From contig VDFB02193867.1 of assembly GCA_007258455.2 (NCBI GenBank), positions 531,004,751-531,068,750 of the forward strand: a DNA stretch of 64,000 nt. The letters run 5' to 3'. Below are positions 1 through 12,298 of this stretch, one piece after another (the first letter of the stretch is position 1; the number at the start of each line of letters is the position of its first letter). Origin of the DNA: Sequoia sempervirens (Eukaryota > Streptophyta > Pinopsida > Cupressales > Cupressaceae). The notes under the pieces are model-generated. The model was not told where the DNA came from. It saw only the letters and a list, made by a program, of their open reading frames with translations, and searched no databases. The translations under genes and the position numbers were made by a program.

Positions 1-1300
1 GTAGTTGATGGCAATAGATGTCAAACAAAGGTTGATGCATGGTGTCACAAGATTGATGCATGATGCCACAAGTTTGATGATGCATCAAGGAAATTCATGC
101 TTCAATAGTTCATGTTGTTGGTTTGATAAGCTTGATGTTACTCTCTAAGGTATGGTGAAGTTCTTATTGGTATTTGTTCATTTGGTGTTGGTGATGAGTT
201 TGCTACTTCAAGATTTTCAAGGTGTAAATGGGAACAAAAGGAATAATGGCTTGTTCATTATTGAAATGAAAAGGAAATACTGGTTTGTTCATTATTGTCA
301 AGGGAATTGTATCTTATTATTTTCAAGGATGATTGAGAAAAAAACTTATCATTTTGTTAAGGGTATGCACAAAGTTGTTTTCATTATAAAAATGATGAGG
401 GCACAATCTCTTGTGAAGGTTGTGGACGTGTCATGATGACTTTGGTATGGTAGCTGCAAGGCATGGTTTTCAGGTAGTGGTTGTTTGGTAGTGACTACTC
501 CAGGTGTTATCGACTACTTCTATGGAAAATGAGCACATTGGTAACATATTATTTAATCCTAGTTTGTTGTTATTCATGTCAAGTTACTAAGGTATGAAAA
601 TCAACATATAGATTGCTAGGTCTTTGAGTTTTTTCTGTTGACTAGGGTTTCAGGTTTTGAAGCTTATTTTTATTCACTGCATAAGGGTTTATTGGAGTTT
701 GTTTCATAATGATTCAAGAGTTTATTGTGTTCGGGGTTTCAATTTCAAATGATCTAAATGAAATTACTTGTCAACGCTATTCCTAGGGCATACTAACATG
801 ACAAATATACATTGTGTGTTCTTTTTCTTTATTATCTCATGGTAGTTTGATATAACCTAAGTCTAAGATTTACATTTTTCAGTTCAATGCTAGTCTAGAT
901 GGCACATTTTAACAGTTATCAAACCATAATTTTGAATGATGCTTTACTGGTTATGAGGAAAATTCTTGTAAACAGTTGCATACACTGTTTGATGGAAAAC
1001 TATCATGGTCTTGATTAATATATGGAAGTGACTTGATCACTATGAAGAGGTTCGATGAAGATGAGACTTATACTCTACAAAGAGTCATTATTATGTTTAT
1101 GCTGAAAGAATTGATGAAAAATCTATTTTAAAAAATAGAGAAAGCAAGTGCTTTAAGTGCTGGTATTATGTGGATACACAAACATATAGGTTCTTGAGTC
1201 TCCAATAAAAATGAGACAATCAAGAAATGCTTTGTAATGAAACATACATTATACTCTATCCTTTTATTCACATAATCATATTGAAGTGAAAGTTGTATTG

Positions 1301-1448
1301 GCCAGGGAGGCAATTGTATTTTCCAATGAGGCATACTTGTAAATAGTGAGGTTCATTTGCTAGTGAGGCATATTGTGTAGCCAGTGAGGCACAAAAAGTA
1401 GCTAGTGAGGCTCTATAATCATTGGGTTTTTATTAAGCCAATGAGGCA
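1301..1448. repeat. Degenerate ~20-bp GAGGCA repeats
   Basis: About seven imperfect copies of a ~20-bp unit with the core CCAGTGAGGCA occur in 150 bp. Copies differ in the bases after the core. Spacing is roughly 20 bp at first and looser at the right end. Such subrepeats are common in LTRs and their leaders. Confidence 0.5.
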
Positions 1449-1752
1449 ATTTTTCTCAAGTGGCTTTTTATCTTTATGAGGGTTTTCCACTCATAAATCA
1501 TTGTGTTATGGTTTCTCATTATTTGTGGTCTACTTGGTCTTCATGTTCAAACATTCAGTCTTGTGTATCTCTTAGCATTTGAGTTTCTATGGTGTCTTTA
1601 GCTTTTATGATCTACTTATGTTCTTTGTGTTCAATCAAGCTTGATAGCTTTACATGCATGATGCAACACGTGATAGTTGAATTGTTCTAAAACTTACATT
1701 TTATATGTTCAAAGTTATGTAAGATTAATATAAGGTCATTTTAAATTGGTAT

Positions 1753-1780
1753 ACCACTGATTCACCCCCCTCTCAGTGGT
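1753..1780 (+). repeat. Stem-loop resembling the end of a Copia LTR
   Basis: The arms ACCACTGA and TCAGTGGT flank a C-rich loop that reads TTCACCCCCCTC. The phrase ATTCACCCCCC...CTCAGTG is typical of the downstream end of many plant Copia (SIRE/Maximus-type) LTRs. No primer-binding site or Copia coding sequence follows, so this is at most a fragment. Confidence 0.3.
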
Positions 1781-2072
1781 ATTGTACTCCAACTCTATCT
1801 TATTTTATTAACCTTATATTTCAAAAAATTCTCGATCTCCTTAGGTGTCTTCACTTCATGCTTCTCCATATTCGCTAGTTCAAGACTAATTATTATACTT
1901 ATAAGGTCTTCAAAAATATACTTATCCTTATTCAATTATTTTTATCTTCCATAATTGTGCGTATATATAAAGCAAGGACATTCCTTCTAAAACTTATCAC
2001 CTTTATTGTTTTCTCAAAAAATAGTCATTAGGCTACAAAATTCCATTAGATAATAATTCCTAAGGGGATACC

Positions 2073-2265
2073 TGTTATGATCCTAATATATGATATATTC
2101 TTAACTATATATTATATATTCTTAAGGATAAGCACTTGTGGCATGCTTAGAACTAACATAAATAATAGTTAATGCACTAATACCTTTTAATTAGGATGAA
2201 GGGGTATGGCCCTACATATTTTAGCATATAAATAAGAGAGAGAACTCTCTCCCATATGATCATAT
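2073..2265 (+). repeat. Element A 5' LTR, left part
   Basis: It begins TGTTATGATCCTAATATATG and matches the start of the 3' LTR at 54463 along its whole length. A TATA box, TATAAATA, lies at 2227-2234, followed by the hairpin GAGAGAGAACTCTCTC. The LTR is broken at 2265 by element D and resumes at 28594. Confidence 0.85.
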
Positions 2266-3166
2266 TGTAGATAGGGCTAGAATTTTGGGATAATAAGTAT
2301 GAATAAGCAATAGCAACCATAAAACTATCTAATTCAAGCAATAAAGACCCTAATCCAACAATGAAGCACAAATGAACATAGAAAACCCAATAATAAAGCA
2401 ATAATACTCAATCTTTATGTGATAATTGGTTCATCTCCATTGCTCTTCTCCATTTTACTTTTTTTATTCTTAGAATAATGTGCAAGATATTTGATAAGCT
2501 TGATGTGTAGCAGCAAGATCTCAAGATAGCATGAATGATATGAATAAAAAAAATTTAACGATTGCGGTTCACCTCAAAATGAATTAAAGGCTTGTTTGTA
2601 TAGAAATCTCAATTCAAATGAAGGGCTAGTATTGAGTGATGAGGTATCATGATCAACGAATGAGGTTAATTGAGACAAGCATAGATAAGGATGGACCAAA
2701 ACTCGATGAATTAGTTGAGATTAGGTCTTGGATAAGAAGAAATTCAAATTAAATAATGATAGCAATTATATAATTATAGAGAAAGGAAAGTGATAAATAA
2801 TTAAATAAATAAGATTTATTTAATTATGGGGAGAAAAGGATCATGAATAATTAAATAATTAAAATAATTATTTAATTATAGAGGAAAGTGGAAAAAATAA
2901 TTAAATAAATAAAATTTATTTAATTAAGGATAGAAAAGATAAATTAGTGATGTAGCTTAAATAAAATTGACATTTATTTAAATTAATCAAAAGAGGAATA
3001 CAGATAAAATGAATTAATTAAATAATTAAGAATTATTTAATTAATAGAAGAAAATGATCTATTAGAGAATAATTAAATAATTAAAATTATTTAATTATAC
3101 ATGGAAGAAACAGAATTAGTGATAAAATGTTGCTTGCAAGCTAGGGACAATTTTTCATTGTCTACA
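2266..3166 (-). repeat. Element D 3' LTR (901 bp)
   Basis: It is homologous to 27571-28593, at roughly 90% identity by eye, and ends TGTCTACA. It lacks a block of ~130 bp present in the 5' LTR, between similar AT-rich repeats. From about 2740 to 3120 it consists of imperfect palindromes made of AATTAAATAATTAAA and its complement. The polypurine tract of the element abuts it at 3167-3178 (minus strand CGAGGGGAAAAA). Confidence 0.88.
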
Positions 3167-5280
3167 TTTTTCCCCTCGTTGACATAATGTGATTTCAAGC
3201 ATTGTGTCAAGGAATAATCGTGAAAATTCAACTTAGGTGATGCCCTAGCAAATGTAGGATAAGATGATGCCCCCTTGGGAAAATTGGAAAATTTTCAAAA
3301 AAATCCAAAAATAATTGGCAACTTTACTGATAAGCAAATTTGATAGGCGCAAATGCATTGGAAATGAAAAACTAGGCTCAAAAGTTGATCTAGGGATGAA
3401 TTGATGGGATGTTAGTATGAAAGAAAAAGAGCAATGAGGAACAAAATGAGAGACAAAAAATGGATGAATTGGGACTTGTTATCTTGAGATATTGCTAACA
3501 AATGATCAAGCTCTTATTTGATTGCATAATTATCATCATAGAACTTATTGTGGAAATGAATGATGAACCCCAAGATATGACATAGACCAAGGTGTGATAG
3601 ATCATCCCTTATGAAAATAGACAAACAACAAACAAGGAGTGCCATAACATAAACTAGTAACCACAAAACCTTGCTAGAACATGTGAGGAAATAACCACAA
3701 AGCATGTTGATCCTGACACAAGAAAGTGTTAATGGAAATTTGATCACACACAAGGAATCAAGTTTCCCTAGTCATATTGCCAAGACAAACCACAAACATA
3801 AGTCAAAGAGAGAAAGGTCATGGTCTATCATCTCTCCTCTAAATCATTCTTGGGACATCCTCGACGGGCACAATAACATGACCAAAAATAAATTGATAAA
3901 AATATTAAAAAATTGGACCAATAGAGTCAATAGCCATTTAGATCATTTTCCAATGATTGTTTGTATGATCAGAATCTGGATAATGATAGCATTTGGTTTC
4001 AAGTATAGTAGACCTTATATAAGAATAATGATGGATTGAGTCTAGTTTTGAGTATGCAAAACCGTGTATAAGACAATTCATAGGTTGGATAGCTAAAGTC
4101 TAGTTTCAGAATGTGGGATGTCCTATAAGATGTTTAGACTAGTTTCAACAATGCAACACTCCATATAAGACTGTTTGATAGCTAATAAGGATTTTTGATT
4201 GTTTGTTGTTTGATGTTTGATTGTTTGATGTTTTGATAGGAAACTAGTTTAAATCTATGATAGTTGAAGGCTAGTTGGATCATCTTCTTGTTGTTTCATG
4301 ATTTTGTTAAGCTCAGTTCTCTTGCTTGATAACTATTTATGCTTGCTCAAAATCTCAACCAAGTTAGCAAGGGATAGTTTATTATGATGTTATTTGGGAT
4401 GAATGAACACCTTGTTATGAAAAACCCCTAAGAGACTTAAAAAATGCCTCAAGAGCTCATCAATGATGGCCTTGCCTATGTAAAGCATAGAGACAATATA
4501 GTTCGACCATTTTGATCATTGATAGTTTATTATGAAGTGGGTATGGATGGACTTGACAATTTATTATGAAAAAACCTAGAGGACTAACATAATGCCTCGA
4601 GGGCTCATTAATCATGGCCTTTCCTACGTGAATTCATAGAGCCAACATAGTCTGACCACTTGGACTAAAAAAGACTATTTTTGGGAGCTTTTGACACTTT
4701 TTTTTTTTAATTTTGATATTTTCTATTTTTTCTGGATTTTAATGGCTTATTTAGATGCTTTTGGGATTTATGATGTGTTTTGAAGTGTTGAACCATGTCT
4801 AGGACCCTATATGGAACCCAATCCTAGGAATTACCCCTATTCAGGTACAAGACCTATTTATTATGGACAAAGAGATGAATGGATGAAATTTTATTTTGGA
4901 TAGAGATGAAAAGTGAAAGATGCAAAATGTCAATGATTCTCAAGCCATGAGAGAAATGACTAAGCATTATTATGGGTGAGATGGAGAGGGAAAAATCTAT
5001 TATGGAGTGGAATGTGTACAATAGACTATGGATGGAAGTGGAAAATCAGATAGAATGACAGTAGACGATGGAGCAAAGACTGACTACACATGGTTCCTAT
5101 TTGTCAAGTTTTCACCATGGTACTTATCCAAAGTGCCACCAAAGTGGTTTTCACTATTGGATGGATTATTTTTCTTTAATATTTTTATATTTTTATTTTT
5201 CACTTTTTTATGTCACCAAGATGCCTATTTTCTAGGTTTTCATCATGGTAACAATTTTTTTTATATTTTTTATTTTTGAT
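3167..5280 (-). other. Element D noncoding region between pol and 3' LTR
   Basis: No coding sequence was recognised on either strand. Two imperfect copies of a ~150-bp block lie at about 4376-4520 and 4540-4665. Landmarks shared with element B include the phrase TAGTTCGAC in a similar context (4500 here, 37360 in B), a GCCCCCT motif next to the LTR (3265; 32780 in B) and a TTTTCATCA motif just past pol (5236). The antisense PMD gene found at this place in B is absent. Confidence 0.6.
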
Positions 5281-6451
5281 AGGATTCTCTGAAGGATAGG
5301 TATATTATTTGTGAAGGTGCATGCTATTGGTTCACCTTCAAGAGTAAAGAGTTGATAAGAATTAGATCCATGTGTCATTGTTATGATGTAAGGACCCAAC
5401 CAGTTAGGCTCAAACTTTCTAGATTTGTATCGCTCTATTTGATTCTTAGGATTCTCTTTTAAGACTGTCAAGTCACCAATGTCAAAATTCCTAACTAAGA
5501 CTCTTATTGTAGCTACAGCGAAGACAATTCTAATATATTTATAAGTGGACATATGTATTATGTTGTTTCTCATCTAGTAACTCTAGTTCATGCAAATGGG
5601 ATTCAAAATATTCTTCTTCATCAATGAACTGTTGCATAGAAACTCTCAAGGATGGTAGCTTGACCTCAATGGGGAGAATGGATTTGGATTCAAAGATGAG
5701 GAATATGGAGTGGCTCCAATACGGGTGCCAATACTAGTGTGGTAGGCCCATAATGTGGGATTGAGTTGGATATGCCAATCACGACCAACATCATCATTAG
5801 TATTCTTTAGGATCTTAAGGATAGTCTTATTAGATGCCTCAACTTAATCGTTACCTTGGAAGTAATATGGAGTGGCGAAATGAGGCTACATGTGGAATTG
5901 CTTGCACAATTCATGGGCATCCTAGTTTTTGAAAGGACAACCATTATCCATGACAATGGATTAGGGAACACCATATCGACTTATGATGTAATTCAGGATG
6001 AACTTGGATATTTTTTTATTGGCAGTGTAGGTCATTGAAATGGATTTGATCCATTTGGTAAAATACTTGATTGCAGTAATGATGAACTTATGACCATTAG
6101 TGGAGGTAGGATAGATCTTTCCCACAAGTTCAAGTACCCATTGAGAGAATGGTCATGGTGACATAACTGGATGAAGTTCTTAAGTAGGTGCATGTACAAG
6201 ATCTCTAGATGTATCTAACATGGGAAATGTTTTTTAACAAAGTGATAGGCATCATGTTCCATAGTAGGCCAATAGTATCCCATTTGCATAATATTTTTGG
6301 CCAGGGTAGGACTAAAAGAGTGAGCTCCACATATGCCATCATGTACCTCATGTAAAGCTTTTGGTGCTTCATCTGAATCAAGACATCTTAGGAGGATGTT
6401 ATCTAGACTACGGTAGTAAAGGGTATCATCGATGATGACATATTTGGACAC
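5281..6451 (-). pseudogene. Element D integrase (Ty3/gypsy), broken
   Basis: This is the remains of the integrase domain that joins retrotransposon cDNA to the host chromosome. Read on the minus strand, the zinc-binding part (6451-6215) shows the EVHDGICGAHS region, but its first cysteine pair is damaged. The core follows, with MDNG (second catalytic Asp) and VEASNKT (catalytic Glu region). The C-terminal FEPNWLGPYII block ends near 5285. Several in-frame stops and at least one frame change interrupt it. The domain order and length match the intact copy in element B. Confidence 0.8.
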
Positions 6452-6472
6452 TTGTCGAATAAAGGTCTTATT

Positions 6473-7640
6473 CTAGTTAGAGGATAAATCAATAGGGATA
6501 ATTTGGTCATGTAGGCAATTGTAAAAGTCTTTGTACCAAGGGGAATCAAGACCAACAAGTTCACACATGAGCTCAAATTCGAGGACATCTAATATGGGGA
6601 TCAACAATTGTTCCACCAAGAACTTGTATTGTAACATATTATTAGGTATATCCAAAAGAGATCCAATGGTAGCCATTACATCGACTACTTTGTTCTTAAT
6701 TCTTGGGATCTTCTCAAAGGTGATGACATCAAATTACAGCTTAAAACTATCAACCACATGTGCTTGTAGGGTGTGAGATTTTCATATTTTATGTCATAAT
6801 CATCATTAACCTAACAGATTACCAATAGGGAATCACCATAGACCTGAAGGTTCTTTATTTTCCATTTGATGGACATTCGTAGTCCTGTTAACAATGCCTC
6901 ATACTTAGCCATGTTATTGGTGTAGGGAAATTGCTACTTAGTATGATTTTAGTATCGAATCCCCTTGAGGTGTAACAAAAAGGATTCCTGATCCTAAACC
7001 ATGATTTGTATAAGATCCGTCCAAGTAGAGCATCCATGTGGTAGGAATCTCTATTGTGAAGATGGACTCATCAGGAAAATCAGATATTAATGGATGATCT
7101 AGTGAGTCTGCGATTTGATCTGGTATCACTTTTCCTTTCATTTCCTTATGATCAACATGATCTATGTTGTATTCACTTAAAATCATGACCCACTTTTCTA
7201 GTCGACCCTTCAGATTTTGCTTTGCTCAATAGATATTTCAATGGATTGATCTTAGCTATCAATTTTTTTGATGGTTCAACATATAATGCCTAATATCTTG
7301 TGTGGAAAAAACAACTACAAGACATGCTCATTCAATAGGAGTGTAATTAAGCTCATACCCTACAAGAGTGCGACTGATATGATAGATAGCTCATTATTTT
7401 CCATCATTTTCATTATGTGCTAACAATTCCCCTGATGTTGATGTGGTTGTTGATATGTATAATATGAGGTTTCTACCATCAATAAGAGGCATGAGGATCA
7501 GAGGTGTTAATAGATAGTTCATTATTTTTTGAAATTATTCTTGACAATGATTGGTCCATATGAATGGGACTCCCTTGCGAAGAAAGTGTTGGAATGGTTG
7601 ACATTTATTTTCTAATTCACAAATGAGCCTTCAGATAGTT
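6473..7640 (-). pseudogene. Element D RNase H plus second RNase H, broken
   Basis: Two RNase H-like domains follow the reverse transcriptase. The first, upstream one is badly worn (about 7640-7190). The second keeps a LYLDGSYTNHG start (about 7035) and the NKVVDVMATIGSL tail (about 6680). Two successive RNase H domains are the hallmark of the Tat lineage (Ogre, Retand and relatives). Frame changes and stops interrupt both. Confidence 0.75.
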
Positions 7641-8640
7641 TGTAATCTTCCTTGTAGCATGCACAACTAACATGTTTTTTGGTAGAGGCATATCCATGAT
7701 AACTTTCACTTTTGTAGGATCAACTTCAATACCCTATCAGAGACAATATATCCTAGGAGTTTTCTTGATTGGACCCCAAAGACACACTTCTTAGGATTTT
7801 TAACCTAACTTTGTATTCCTCCAATCTCTTGAAAATATTGTCTAGTACTACTAGATGGCTATCTCTTGATAAATATTTTTCTACTAAGTCATCAACATAA
7901 TCTTCCATAAGGGTATGCATGTAATCGTGAAAGATGGTACCTAGTCATAGCTCTCTGATATGTTGCTCTAGTGTTCTTAAGCCCAAATGACATGACTTTT
8001 TAATAGAAGGTACCCCAAGCACAAGTGAAGATTGTTTTATGTTGATCTTCAAGGGAAATTTTGATCTAATTATACCCTAAAAACCATCCATAAGTGATAG
8101 CATCTCATACCCCGTTGTGAGGTCTAGTATGATGTCAATGTTAGGTAGCAAGAAGTCATCTTTAGAACAATCTTTGATTAGATCTATGAAGTTTGTGCAC
8201 AGCTTGACTCTCCCAGTTGGTTTAGTGACGGGAACAAGATTGGATATCCATTTTTCATAGTCTATAGGGTGAATGAATACAAATCCAAAAGTTTCTTTAG
8301 ATCTGCTTTCACTAAAAGTGTGATATGTGTATGCATTTTCCTTAATTTTTGTTTGATGGATTTAGCATTTGGAACCAACAGAAAATGATGTAAAACTAGC
8401 TCAGGATCCAACCCAGGCATATTAGCATATGACCAAGCAAAATTAATTTGTCTCTCTAAGAAGAAAGTGGTAAACTCTAGTTTTTCTGTAATTATCAAGG
8501 ATGTTGCAAGGTGAATGATTCTAGGATTATCTTGTGTACCAAGATTGACCTCTTCTAATTTTTCCACAAGCATTGGTGATCTCTCTTGATTTATGGGGAG
8601 ATTGTCCAACCCTCCATCCTTGGGTGCCTCAGAGAGGTTT
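7641..8640 (-). pseudogene. Element D reverse transcriptase, broken
   Basis: The reverse transcriptase domain is recognisable from PGLDPELVLHHF and IKQKLRKMH (about 8420-8330) through to MEDYVDD, whose catalytic YVDD lies at 7888-7899. The wording closely follows the intact copy in element B. It is interrupted by several stops and frame changes, for instance before the YVDD block, and cannot encode an active enzyme. Confidence 0.82.
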
Positions 8641-9657
8641 TCACCTTGAATATGTCCTTTATTTTTACTTTTTCTTGATCTAAAGGTGCCTTTTGGTTTC
8701 CACCTAGGGACCTATTCTTTTTGTTTTCTCATTTTTGTGACTAGAGGGTGGGACATACTCTCCAAAGTATGTTGCATTATCAAGTTCCATGGAAAATCCA
8801 AATTTATGATCCCCACTTGGTATCCCTTCTTGACCTGGTCCCATGAAATTAGCTATCACTTCTTCATTCTCAAATATGTCTAAACTTGGTGGTCCTTGTT
8901 GATCCCAATATATGAGTTGTGGATGGATGAGGGGTAAGTCATCATCGGTATAGTCAAATGTTAAGGTATGAGTGGATATGGTAAAGACGGAGGTATCATC
9001 AAGATGCCAAAAGGTTTCAATCTAGGCATGACCACTCCTAGGTTTGGTTTGGGATGAGGATAAGTCAAGATCAATAAAAATTTTAGTTAGGCCATAATCA
9101 CTAGATGTGCAAGAATCCCACTCCCACTCATTGGAGTTAGTTTTAGTATGATATTCCTTAGATGTCTCAATTTCATTTGAAGCATTAACATTTTCACCTA
9201 AAGGTAACTTAGTACGAGGAGGACTAGCCTTTGGTGGCACATACCCTAACTCTATGTTTTTTGGTAACCGGGGAGGCAATATTAGCTATTTCATTTCATG
9301 TTTGTTCAAGCCAAGACTACTATTCCCATCATAACCTTGTTGTCTCATGATCTTGAACCCTTTTTAATATTGCTCAGCCATTATTTGCTTAGGCTTATCA
9401 TCTTCTTCATCCTTGTAGATCCATGTACAAATATCCTCACCTATAGTCCCTTTGCTCAATTCTCCCCACTTAGTGAATGTAGTAGGAGGATCATGAATAA
9501 CTACTTTAGATTCCTTCTTGATATGATGAGGTTTCCCATAAGATTTTGGCAATGAAGGAAAATTCCCAACAAAAAATAGGCTCTCAATGTTATATTCACC
9601 ACATCCCTTATCATGGATCTGGACCTTAGGTTTGGAAGGTATAGCAGATGGATTGGA
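8641..9657 (-). pseudogene. Element D protease-to-RT spacer with G-patch-like motif
   Basis: This acidic linker joins protease to reverse transcriptase. Near 9250-9370 the minus strand reads a glycine-rich motif (MRQQGYDGNSSLGLNKHEMK) that resembles a G-patch, a short RNA-binding motif. Element B has the same motif at the same place. The frame is broken by stops and shifts. Matching acidic blocks (SNEWEWD in D, SNEYEWD in B) confirm that the two linkers are homologous. Confidence 0.6.
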
Positions 9658-10363
9658 TTATTTCATGAGTGAATAAGGATCGATGAAATGTGATGAGGTG
9701 GAGAATGAAGCTTCCTGATTGATAGCCACTTGGTGTTCAATGGTCTCTTTCAAATTGTTGCAAAATTGGAAAGGGTCGAGATCACTTGGTATGGTGATTT
9801 TGGTGTCAATGAGTGGAAACTTAAGGAATTGATGGTACGTGTAAAGTACAACCCTCATGGCATGAATCCATGGGCGACCAAGGAGAAGGTTGTATGGTAA
9901 TTCTAGATCCAAGACTTGGAATATCGTGTTTTGAATAGCATGTCCAACTCTTACAGGAAGTGTGATCATACCCTTGGATGAGTGTTCAACATCATCATAA
10001 GCCTTGATAATGATTTTCTTAGACTCGTCTATATAAGCTTCAGAGAATCCCAATGTCATGACTAATTTTAGGGTGCATATATTCATACCTGCTCCATCAT
10101 CTACCAAGACTTGTCTAATTTTGTGTTTATTAATGTATACCTCAAGGTGCAATGGGTCATTATGGTTTGGTCTTTGTGTAGGAAAATCTTGCTCAAAGAA
10201 TGTGACATGGTGATTTGTAGCTAAGTATCCTACCGTGGCCTGAAATTGGTTAGCATTTAGGTCAATGAGAATGATTTTTGTTTGCAAATCCTTGTCTAGA
10301 ATGGCCTTATGCTTAGGAGATATATGAAGCAACTCAAGAATGGATATTTGTGTAAGGTGATCC
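9658..10363 (-). pseudogene. Element D aspartic protease domain
   Basis: The retropepsin-type protease cuts the Gag-Pol polyprotein. The frame is open here and keeps the active-site region VDDGAGMNICTLKL (near 10100), the flap region and the C-terminal LLGRPWIHAM block typical of Tat-lineage proteases. Insertion X interrupts the coding sequence immediately upstream, and a stop follows at about 9658. Element B has the equivalent site as IDGGAGLN. Confidence 0.82.
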
Positions 10364-11429
10364 CACAATACTGGTTTACAATTTTTGGCCAAACTAGACA
10401 TTGAAATAATTTTTTCTAACTAAATCTTTACTTTCGAGCACCTATAGCGACTAAACCATGAGGAATTTGAAGATGATGCAAACTAGTGATTTGTGACATT
10501 TTTTTTGTAGATTCTACATATATTTTTTTCAAAAAATTTGGAATCAGATTTCACTTCTTTTTCCATCTCCTTTGAAAACTAGTTTTTTTCAGTAAACACC
10601 ATTTTTAAGGATTGATGCTCGCTGTATACAACATAATTTTTTTTCCATGAAGGATAAAATTACATATTTTTTTAATTTAGATTTGTAACGATGATATCTA
10701 GTGCTTCCAATTGGTTTCATAGTGTTTTATTGAATATTTTTTCCTTAATCAAGTTTTGAATTCAAACCAATTACAATTCAGACATAGGCAGACCGTATAC
10801 AACATAACTTTTTTTGTATGTATCGAAATTCATTTTTTTTTGTTGGCTCAAGGACTTCAATATCTAGTGCACTCATATTTTTCAAATTTTTTTGATAATC
10901 TGTTATTTTTCCACATGTAGAATAGAGATCTTGATTTTTAGTGAAAAACCTATGTTTAATAAAACTATAAAAACAAATACATAATAAAACCAAAACATAT
11001 TAAAATTATATTTGTTGGATAGCTCGTTCCAAGGACTACCATCATCTAGTTGGGTCTATGAAGTCTCCTCCATTTTCATCCTCAACCTGAGCTTCAAAGG
11101 GAAAAATTTTGGATATTTTTGGTGCTAGAGGGTGACAAGGGGGAAAAGGGGGGTTTGAGTGAACCCTTGGGGGTTCACTTGAACCAGGGTTTGCTCGAAC
11201 CAGGGTTCACTTGAACCAAGGTTCGAGTGAACCCCCTTTCCACAACAATTTTCTTTATTTATTTTGCTAGGAAATATGGGACCCAACATTTAATGGGTTC
11301 ACTTGAAGGGGGTTTGTTGGGTTCGCTCGAACCAAAAATTTTCTCAAACCCCCAAAAACCAATTTTTTTTGCATGGGGTCATTTTTGGAAAATTTTCCTT
11401 CCTCACTGGAATTGTAAACCACTTTTGCG
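10364..11429. mobile_element. Insertion X: ~1.07-kb element with a palindrome array
   Basis: It interrupts the gag-protease coding sequence of D, which resumes on both sides. The ends form imperfect inverted repeats of about 20 bp (CACAATACTGGTTTACAATT on the left; CGCAAAAGTGGTTTACAATT read inward from the right). Inside, CGTATACAACAT-type motifs recur 171 bp apart (10624 and 10795), each followed by ATCTAGTGC. The right third carries about six copies of a near-palindrome, GGTTCACTTGAACC and variants (11140-11335). No protein is encoded. No clean target duplication is visible. Insertion Y has the same plan. Superfamily unknown. Confidence 0.45.
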
Positions 11430-12298
11430 GGTTTACCCTATAAGAGTCTTTCTCAGATGGTCTAGGAGATTATATTGAATCTTTGATGGTGGATTTGAAG
11501 TGGCCCCTTTTAAGGTCACTTTAGCTTTGCAAGTGGCAACAACATATTCTAATTTTTTGTTGATGGTAATGGTAGACACATGGTTATCAAAGGCCTAAAT
11601 GTGATTGATGGTATAGTCATATGAGACATTGGTATAGTTGGCATTGTTATTGGTTTTGTTTTCTAGACCAGAGGCTTTTCCCTTTCCATGGTCTTGTAGG
11701 GGGGTCTTGAATATGGTATGGTTAGCATTTTTTTCCTTGTAGATTATCCATTGATATTTCACCTTGTTCAATAAGGTCTTTAAGTCTCTAGCATGATGAT
11801 GTTTAATGTCCCTTGAACATACAATGGTACTCATAATATTCATTGTCTTTCCACCAAATTGGTTTGATGAGTGTTGGTTCATTTGGTTTGGTATTGGGTA
11901 GTTGAATGGTGTTTGATTGTAAGAGTTTATTTAGGACTAATTCAATGGGTTCCCTTAAGGGTTTGTATGTTCATTTAGGCCTATCTTCTTGTGAGAGACC
12001 TCTATGTTGTTAATTATCTTGAACTACATTCATCATTTGATCATTACTTGGTGTTGGATTGTTTTGTGTGGAAGTACCTTTGAGATGAATGGTGGGGTGA
12101 ACCTTGTTAACCATTTTAGCATTGACTACCCCATCATTGGTGAAATTTTTGTTTCTAGACCAGAATTTCCCCTTGTCATTAGGAGCATTTTGGTTTTCTT
12201 TGAAGATCTTGACTAGTCCTTTTGCAACAAGACATTTCTCAATAGAGATTCCCTTTTAAATTTCATCCTAAAATGTGTTGCAACAATAGATTTGAAGT
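11430..12298 (-). pseudogene. Element D gag, C-terminal part
   Basis: This minus-strand coding remnant lies between insertions. It holds the worn zinc-knuckle region (CSRDIKHHHARD, about 11815) followed by basic, Asn/Lys-rich sequence corresponding to the gag-protease linker of element B. The frame is broken. The LINE lies directly upstream on this strand and splits gag here. Confidence 0.65.

Larger units (their letters stand above)
1..2072. other. Unassigned AT-rich left flank
   Basis: This is sequence outside element A. No reading frame of useful length resembles a known protein. It contains a short degenerate GAGGCA repeat and a stem-loop typical of Copia-type LTR ends, listed separately. 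It may be the remains of older retrotransposons; nothing else can be supported. Confidence 0.5.

Noticed and set aside
2073..2077. Target duplication for element A (ATACC / ATATA)
   Set aside because: Only the first three bases agree, so it is not counted as evidence.
10355..11438. A 9-bp target duplication for insertion X (GGTGATCCC / GGTTTACCC), which would suggest a Mutator-like element
   Set aside because: Three adjacent mismatches in nine bases make it unconvincing; the superfamily is left open.
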